A stretch of 64,000 bases of DNA from Roseomonas gilardii. GTDB taxonomy: Bacteria; Pseudomonadota; Alphaproteobacteria; Acetobacterales; Acetobacteraceae. Positions 60,395-64,000 of this stretch are shown here, one piece after another (the first letter of the stretch is position 1; each line of letters starts with the position of its first letter). The notes beneath the pieces were generated by a model that was given only the letters and a program-made list of their open reading frames with translations, searched no databases and was not told the origin of the DNA. The position numbers and the translations under genes were made by a program. Location of the stretch: contig NZ_CP015583.1 of assembly GCF_001941945.1 (NCBI RefSeq), positions 4,264,148 through 4,328,147 on the forward strand, given 5' to 3'.

Positions 60395-61240
60395 TCAGCG
60401 CAGGGTCAGGGAAACGCCCCCTTCCATCGTGCCTCCGGGCGGCAGCCAGTCCATGTCGCCATAGGGGGTGAGGAAGGCGCGGTTGGGCAGGTCGGTGGCA
60501 TGGCTCACCGGCTCCAGGCACAGGACCTGCGGCGCGTTGGGGGCGTAGAGCTGCAGGTTGCCCGCCCAGCGCCCTTCGCCCCGCAGCAGCAGCCGCGTCT
60601 CGCCGAGGTCGAATTCCAGCGCCCCGTCCCAGCCGGCATAATGGCGGTCCTGCCCCAGCCAGTTCTCCTCGCCGCCCGAGACGCCCGCCGTTTCCTCCGT
60701 GACGACCGGCAGGCCCCGCGCATCGGTGCGGACCAGATGCCGTGCCCGGAAGGCCACCCGCGTCCCCGGGCGCCGTGCGAACCAGGGATGCCAGCCCGTG
60801 CCGAAGGGCATCACCGCCCCGGAGGTGTTGGTGATGGCGAGCCATAGCCGCAGCCCGGCCTCCGTCAGCGCGATATCCAGCACCGCGCGGTAGCGGTAGG
60901 GCTGGTCCGGCTCCTCCAGCCGCTGTTCCAGTTGCAGGCTGGCGGCATCGCGCCGCAGCAGCGCCCAGGGCCGGTCCCGCCCCAGCCCGTGGATGGCGTT
61001 GTGCCCGCGCAGGTCGTTGACCGGGAAGTGATGTTCGCCGCCGTTCCAGCGCAGCAGCCCGTCGCCCAGGCGGTTGCACCAGGGCAGCATCAGGAAGGCG
61101 CCGGCCTGGCTGCCCACCGGCGCGGCGCCGACGGGCACCGGCGCCAGCACGTCGCGCCCGTCGCAGCGCAGGCTGGCGAAGCAGGCCCCCTGCTCCGGCA
61201 GCAGCACCGCCTGCCAGGCGCCCGCTTCGAGACGGATCAT
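60395..61240 (-). CDS. Aldose 1-epimerase
   Basis: A 281-residue mutarotase of the galactose-mutarotase fold. Motifs are LMLPWCNRLGDGLLRWNG, LRGHNAIHGLGRDRPW (catalytic His), MPFGTGWHPWFARRP (second His) and LCLEPVSHATDLPNRAF, which carries the catalytic Glu. It starts 8 bases after the uronate-dehydrogenase-like gene and is co-transcribed with it, which suggests uronic-acid or related sugar metabolism. Confidence 0.88.
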   Translation of the reverse strand: MIRLEAGAWQAVLLPEQGACFASLRCDGRDVLAPVPVGAAPVGSQAGAFLMLPWCNRLGDGLLRWNGGEHHFPVNDLRGHNAIHGLGRDRPWALLRRDAASLQLEQRLEEPDQPYRYRAVLDIALTEAGLRLWLAITNTSGAVMPFGTGWHPWFARRPGTRVAFRARHLVRTDARGLPVVTEETAGVSGGEENWLGQDRHYAGWDGALEFDLGETRLLLRGEGRWAGNLQLYAPNAPQVLCLEPVSHATDLPNRAFLTPYGDMDWLPPGGTMEGGVSLTLR

Positions 61241-61248
61241 GGCGGCGC

Positions 61249-62088
61249 TCAGTCGAGGGCGAAGGGGTCGCGCGGGCTCGGCTCCTCGCGGCTGTAGCCC
61301 GAGGCGGTGTAGCCGCCGCCCTGGTAGCGCTCGGTGACCGGATCGGCCTTCTTGCCGCCCACCGCGTCGCGGTACGGCTCGGCGCTGTCCTCGGGCTTCC
61401 AGCCGATGCGGTCGCGGTGATCCTGCCCCCAGAAGGTGGCGGGGTTGTCGGAGGCGCCCCAGATCACGCAATGCCCCGTGCGCTCGGCCAGCACGGCGCG
61501 CTCCATCATCCGCGCGAGGTCGCCGTAGGACAGCCAGGTGGAGAGCATCCGCGCATCCACCGGCTCGTCGAAGGAGGAGCCGATGCGGACATTGACGTTC
61601 TCGACGCCATGCTTGTCCCAGTACAGCCGCCCCATCAGCTCGCCATAGCATTTGCTCAACCCGTAGAAGCTGTCGGGCCGGAAGGCGCAGTCCGCGTCGA
61701 GCTTCGCCTCGTTGCCGGAGGGACGCTCGTGGAAGCCGATGGAATGGTTGGAGGAGGCGAAGATCACCCGCGCCTTCTCCCGCCGCGCCGCCTCATAGAC
61801 GTGATAGACGCCGCGCAGGTTCGGCCCGATCACCGTCTCGAAGGGCAGGTCGGTGCTGGCACCGCCGAAATGCAGGATGGCGCCGCAGCCCTCCGCCAGC
61901 TTCAGCAGCGCGACGCCGTCGGACAGGTCCAGGCGGGTGAAACTCGCCTTCTCCGGCAGCGGGTCGGGGAAGGGCGCCAGGTCGGTCAGCCGCAGGGTCC
62001 AGCCCATGGCCCCCAGTTCCCGCGCCAGCATGCGGCCCAGATTGCCGGACGCGCCCGTCAGCAGGACGGGCTTGGACGGAATGCTCAT
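61249..62088 (-). CDS. NAD-dependent epimerase/dehydratase family, uronate dehydrogenase-like
   Basis: A 279-residue extended short-chain dehydrogenase. The NAD site is VLLTGASGNLGRMLARELG, with RLTDLAPF, LHFGGASTDLPFETVI and FASSNHSIGFH; the catalytic Tyr and Lys are in DSFYGLSKCYGELMGRLY. The SSNHSIGFH segment, the 279-residue size and VRIGSSFDEPVDARMLSTWL fit uronate dehydrogenases, which oxidise galacturonate or glucuronate to aldaric lactones. The downstream aldose epimerase would help by interconverting anomers. Confidence 0.85.
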   Translation of the reverse strand: MSIPSKPVLLTGASGNLGRMLARELGAMGWTLRLTDLAPFPDPLPEKASFTRLDLSDGVALLKLAEGCGAILHFGGASTDLPFETVIGPNLRGVYHVYEAARREKARVIFASSNHSIGFHERPSGNEAKLDADCAFRPDSFYGLSKCYGELMGRLYWDKHGVENVNVRIGSSFDEPVDARMLSTWLSYGDLARMMERAVLAERTGHCVIWGASDNPATFWGQDHRDRIGWKPEDSAEPYRDAVGGKKADPVTERYQGGGYTASGYSREEPSPRDPFALD

Positions 62089-62637
62089 GCGCGGAAATCT
62101 CCTGGACGGTGCCTGTTCGGGGGCTCGTGTGGACCCGGCCTCGGGGTCCGGTGGCCATGGCGCCATCCTCGCGCGACCGGCCCGGGGCGTGAAGGCCCCC
62201 GGCCGCACCGAATCCAGTCATGTGCACCGGAACCGCCATCGGGCGTCCAGGCGAAAGCAGGGATCGGATATTGGGGGCCCGGACAGAAAAGGAGCCGGCT
62301 GGACCAGAGGTCCAGCCGGCTCGAAATGGTCCCCCCTCACGGGGCGACCGGTCGAACGACGATCTGCCGGGAATAGACCGTCGCCGATTTCCGTGGCAGC
62401 CGGACCGGAGCCCGACCGCGCAGTGCAGCATTGCACCCGCCCGCCTGACCCGGGCATGGGCCGCCCCTGACAAATCGTTCACGCGATCCACCGGAAGACG
62501 GGAAAGCAGCCGGAACGGCGCCCTTACGCCGCGCTTTGTCCTGGCCGGTTCACGATCCTGTTCCGGCCCGCCGGCCCGGGCATGCCCCGTTCCGGGCAGT
62601 CCCCCGTCCTGGCCGCCCAGCGACCGGGTGCCCCTGT
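62089..62637. other. Long gap between rsmD and the dehydrogenase gene
   Basis: A 549-base gap holding no convincing gene. The only clear feature is the hairpin at 62292-62322. Sequence on the minus strand between the rsmD stop and that hairpin could encode a short untranslated RNA, but no conserved RNA family is recognisable. Confidence 0.35.
62292..62322 (-). terminator. Strong rho-independent terminator far from any stop codon
   Basis: GAGCCGGCTGGACC pairs perfectly over 14 bp with GGTCCAGCCGGCTC around AGA; on the minus strand it runs into CCTTTTCTG. It lies 316 bases after the rsmD stop and 204 bases before the dehydrogenase start, so it may end either a long rsmD 3' region or an unannotated small RNA. 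Confidence 0.85.
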
Positions 62638-63204
62638 TCAGGCACCCGTGTCGCGCAGCACGAGGATCCGGGCGGCCCCGTGTTCCCGCTCGGCCAGGGG
62701 CTCCCAGCCCGGCAGGTCCGGCATGTCCTCCGCCCGGCCGGTTTCCAGGCAGCACAGCGCCCCCGGCGCCACCCAGCCCGCACGGCGCAACGCCGGCAAT
62801 GCCGCCCCGGGCAGCCCGGCGCCATAGGGCGGGTCGAGGAAGATCAGCCCGCAGGCGGATTCGGCCCTGGGCGGGCGCGTGGCGTCGCCCGCGATGACGC
62901 GCCCCTCCGCCTCCTCCACCCGGCAGGCCATGAGATTCGCCCGCAGCACCGCCAGCGCCGCCCGATCGCGCTCGATGAACCAGGCCCGCGCCGCGCCGCG
63001 CGACAGCGCCTCCAGCCCCAGCGCGCCCGTTCCGGCAAAGGCGTCGAGCACGAGCGCGCCCTCCACCCTTTCCCGCCCGCCCCAGGGCGCGTGCCACAGC
63101 ATGTCGAACAGCGCCTGCCGCACCCGGTCCGCCGTCGGCCGCGTCCCCGCTCCCTCCGGAGCCTCCAGCCGCCGCCCGCGCCACCGCCCGGCCACGATCC
63201 TCAT
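62638..63204 (-). CDS. rsmD: 16S rRNA (guanine-N2)-methyltransferase RsmD
   Basis: A 188-residue methyltransferase that modifies G966 of 16S rRNA. RIVAGRWRGRRLEAPEGAGT and RPTADRVRQALFDML at the N-terminus, then LDAFAGTGALGLEALSRGA (SAM motif I) and IFLDPPYGAGL (DPPY catalytic motif) are all standard. The ATG at 63204 matches the family start. R2 copy 2 lies directly upstream, between it and rluB. Confidence 0.95.
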   Translation of the reverse strand: MRIVAGRWRGRRLEAPEGAGTRPTADRVRQALFDMLWHAPWGGRERVEGALVLDAFAGTGALGLEALSRGAARAWFIERDRAALAVLRANLMACRVEEAEGRVIAGDATRPPRAESACGLIFLDPPYGAGLPGAALPALRRAGWVAPGALCCLETGRAEDMPDLPGWEPLAEREHGAARILVLRDTGA

Positions 63205-63234
63205 GGGGTGCGCTTTCCGTTCGGGCCGGGCGCT

Positions 63235-63459
63235 CCGGGAAGGGCTCCGCCCTCCCCGGACCCCACCCGCCAAGGGACGTTGGTCCCTTGGAACCCTATG
63301 AGCGCTCCGCGAGGAGGGGGATCGGGAAACCGGTCGCTTCTGGCACAACGGCAGCCATGCCCCCTCCTCGCGGAGCGCTCATGGCGGGGTCTCGGGGGCA
63401 CACTGTGCCCCTGAGCGGCCCCGTCTTCAGCAAAGGGTCCGGGAGGCGGAGCCTCCCGG
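63235..63459 (+). repeat. R2 five-hairpin repeat, copy 2
   Basis: About 225 bp between rluB and rsmD, both read on the minus strand, so as RNA it would lie between the two coding regions. H1 is CCGGGAAGGGC/GCCCTCCCCGG (63235-63259). H2 is CCAAGGGAC/GTCCCTTGG (63270-63291). H3 has 23-bp arms at 63298-63320 and 63360-63382 around a 39-base core. H4 is GGGGCACA/TGTGCCCC (63395-63411). H5 is CCGGGAGGC/GCCTCCCGG (63439-63459). An extra 16 bases (CCCCGTCTTCAGCAAA) separates H4 from H5. Confidence 0.9.
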
Positions 63460-63487
63460 TTCCCAGGCCCGAACGCAAAGCGCCCCA

Positions 63488-64000
63488 TCAGGAATCGCCG
63501 CGGCGGCGGCCGGTGCCCCAGGGGTTGAGGTAGGGGTCGCCGGCGCGGCGGGCACGGGGCGGGCGGCGCGGTTTCTCCGCCTCCGGCCTGGGTGGGGTAT
63601 CGCCGGCCTGGGCCGCCAGGTCGCGGCCGCGCGGGATGCGGGGCGCGACGTCGAGGCCGAGCTGGTCGCGCATGGTCTTGGCGTTGACCTCCTCGACCGC
63701 GCCGCGCGGCAGGCTGCCGAGCTGGAAAGGGCCATAGGCGGTGCGGATGAGGCGCGTGACCTGCAGGCCGAGATGCGCCAGCACGCGCCGCACCTCGCGG
63801 TTCTTGCCCTCCTGCAGCGAGACGGTGAGCCAGGCATTGGTCCCCTGGCGCGAATCGAGCTCGGCCTGGATGGGGCCGTACTTCACCCCCTCCACCGTGA
63901 TGCCCTTGGCCAGCCAGGCCAGCGCCGCCTCGTCCACACGGCCATGCACCCGGGCGCGGTAGCGGCGGATCCAGCCGTTGGACGGCAGTTCCAGCTTCCG
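63488..64000 (-). CDS. rluB: Ribosomal large-subunit pseudouridine synthase B-like, partial
   Basis: The C-terminal ~170 residues of an RsuA/RluB-family pseudouridine synthase; the frame is open at the window edge, so the N-terminus (S4 domain and catalytic Asp) lies outside. Visible are SNGWIRRYRARVHGRV, the family motif LQEGKNREVRRVLAHLGLQVTRLIR (given here as overlapping segments LQEGKNREVRRVL and LGLQVTRLI), and YGPFQLGSLPRGAVEEV. The basic C-terminal tail (EKPRRPPRARRAG) is typical of longer RluB forms. RluB versus RluE cannot be separated for certain from this part. Confidence 0.88.
   Translation of the reverse strand, partial: RKLELPSNGWIRRYRARVHGRVDEAALAWLAKGITVEGVKYGPIQAELDSRQGTNAWLTVSLQEGKNREVRRVLAHLGLQVTRLIRTAYGPFQLGSLPRGAVEEVNAKTMRDQLGLDVAPRIPRGRDLAAQAGDTPPRPEAEKPRRPPRARRAGDPYLNPWGTGRRRGDS

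Noticed and set aside
62218..62457. Short minus-strand frame across the terminator hairpin
   Set aside because: It reads through the perfect stem-loop, and its Cys/Arg-rich sequence has no protein-like pattern.

Overview
The window is 64 kb of very GC-rich DNA with an alphaproteobacterial gene set and gene order: an aa3-type cytochrome oxidase cluster, LpxK/WaaA, a FYDLN-acid protein, an aroA-cmk-rpsA locus, and quinate/protocatechuate catabolism. Codon use and protein style suggest an Acetobacteraceae chromosome, most like Roseomonas and relatives. This is inferred by reading; no search was run. Both edges cut a gene: folC on the left and a pseudouridine synthase (RluB type) on the right. 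No tRNA, rRNA, CRISPR array, insertion sequence or phage gene was seen.

Region 1 (1-13.3 kb): the end of folC, trxA, an ArsR-type regulator, then coxB-coxA-ctaB-coxF-like, ctaG, ctaE and surf1, which make and assemble cytochrome c oxidase. Two genes on the opposite strand break the cluster: an OmpA/BON-like envelope protein and a methyltransferase. A pyridoxamine-phosphate-oxidase-like protein and an M32 carboxypeptidase are also present. Region 2 (13.3-24.5 kb): a DHA2-type exporter, a lipid A/Kdo block (DUF374 acyltransferase-waaA-lpxK), ilvD, a Tim44-like protein and an S9 oligopeptidase. Region 3 (24.5-29.3 kb): a metal/cofactor block on the minus strand. A Zur-like operator precedes DUF1826, a COG0523 GTPase and a DUF6525-like protein; these run into a complete cobalamin riboswitch that precedes btuF-btuC. 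Region 4 (29.4-40.4 kb): an atypical pyruvate kinase, then a nine-gene minus-strand quinate/protocatechuate pathway (aroQ, quinate/shikimate dehydrogenase, pcaL, pcaB, pcaI, pcaJ, pcaF, BKACE, quiC1) with a palindromic operator between -35 and -10 candidates. Protocatechuate dioxygenase (pcaGH) is absent.

Region 5 (40.7-52.3 kb): accessory metabolism (two hydrolases, a peptide-type binding protein, an HpcH-type aldolase), an HNH nuclease, a small secreted SGSS-repeat protein, and an AraC regulator divergent from pobA and a pcaK-type transporter. The last three feed 4-hydroxybenzoate into the Region 4 pathway. Region 6 (53-64 kb): rpsA, an inserted isochorismatase-like hydrolase, cmk, an AroA homologue that has lost most catalytic residues, a FYDLN protein, a DUF3140 protein with a histone-H1-like tail, an aldose epimerase with a uronate-dehydrogenase-like enzyme, rsmD and rluB.

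The most unusual signal is non-coding. Two families of multi-hairpin intergenic repeats occupy gaps between genes. Family R1 has three ~310-bp copies (5.9, 13.3 and 18.6 kb). Family R2 has two ~220-bp copies (56.0 and 63.2 kb). The central R2 hairpin has identical 23-bp arms in both copies, but its 39-bp core is inverted between them while the outer flanks keep the same orientation. Other R2 hairpins keep their place and pairing but change sequence.
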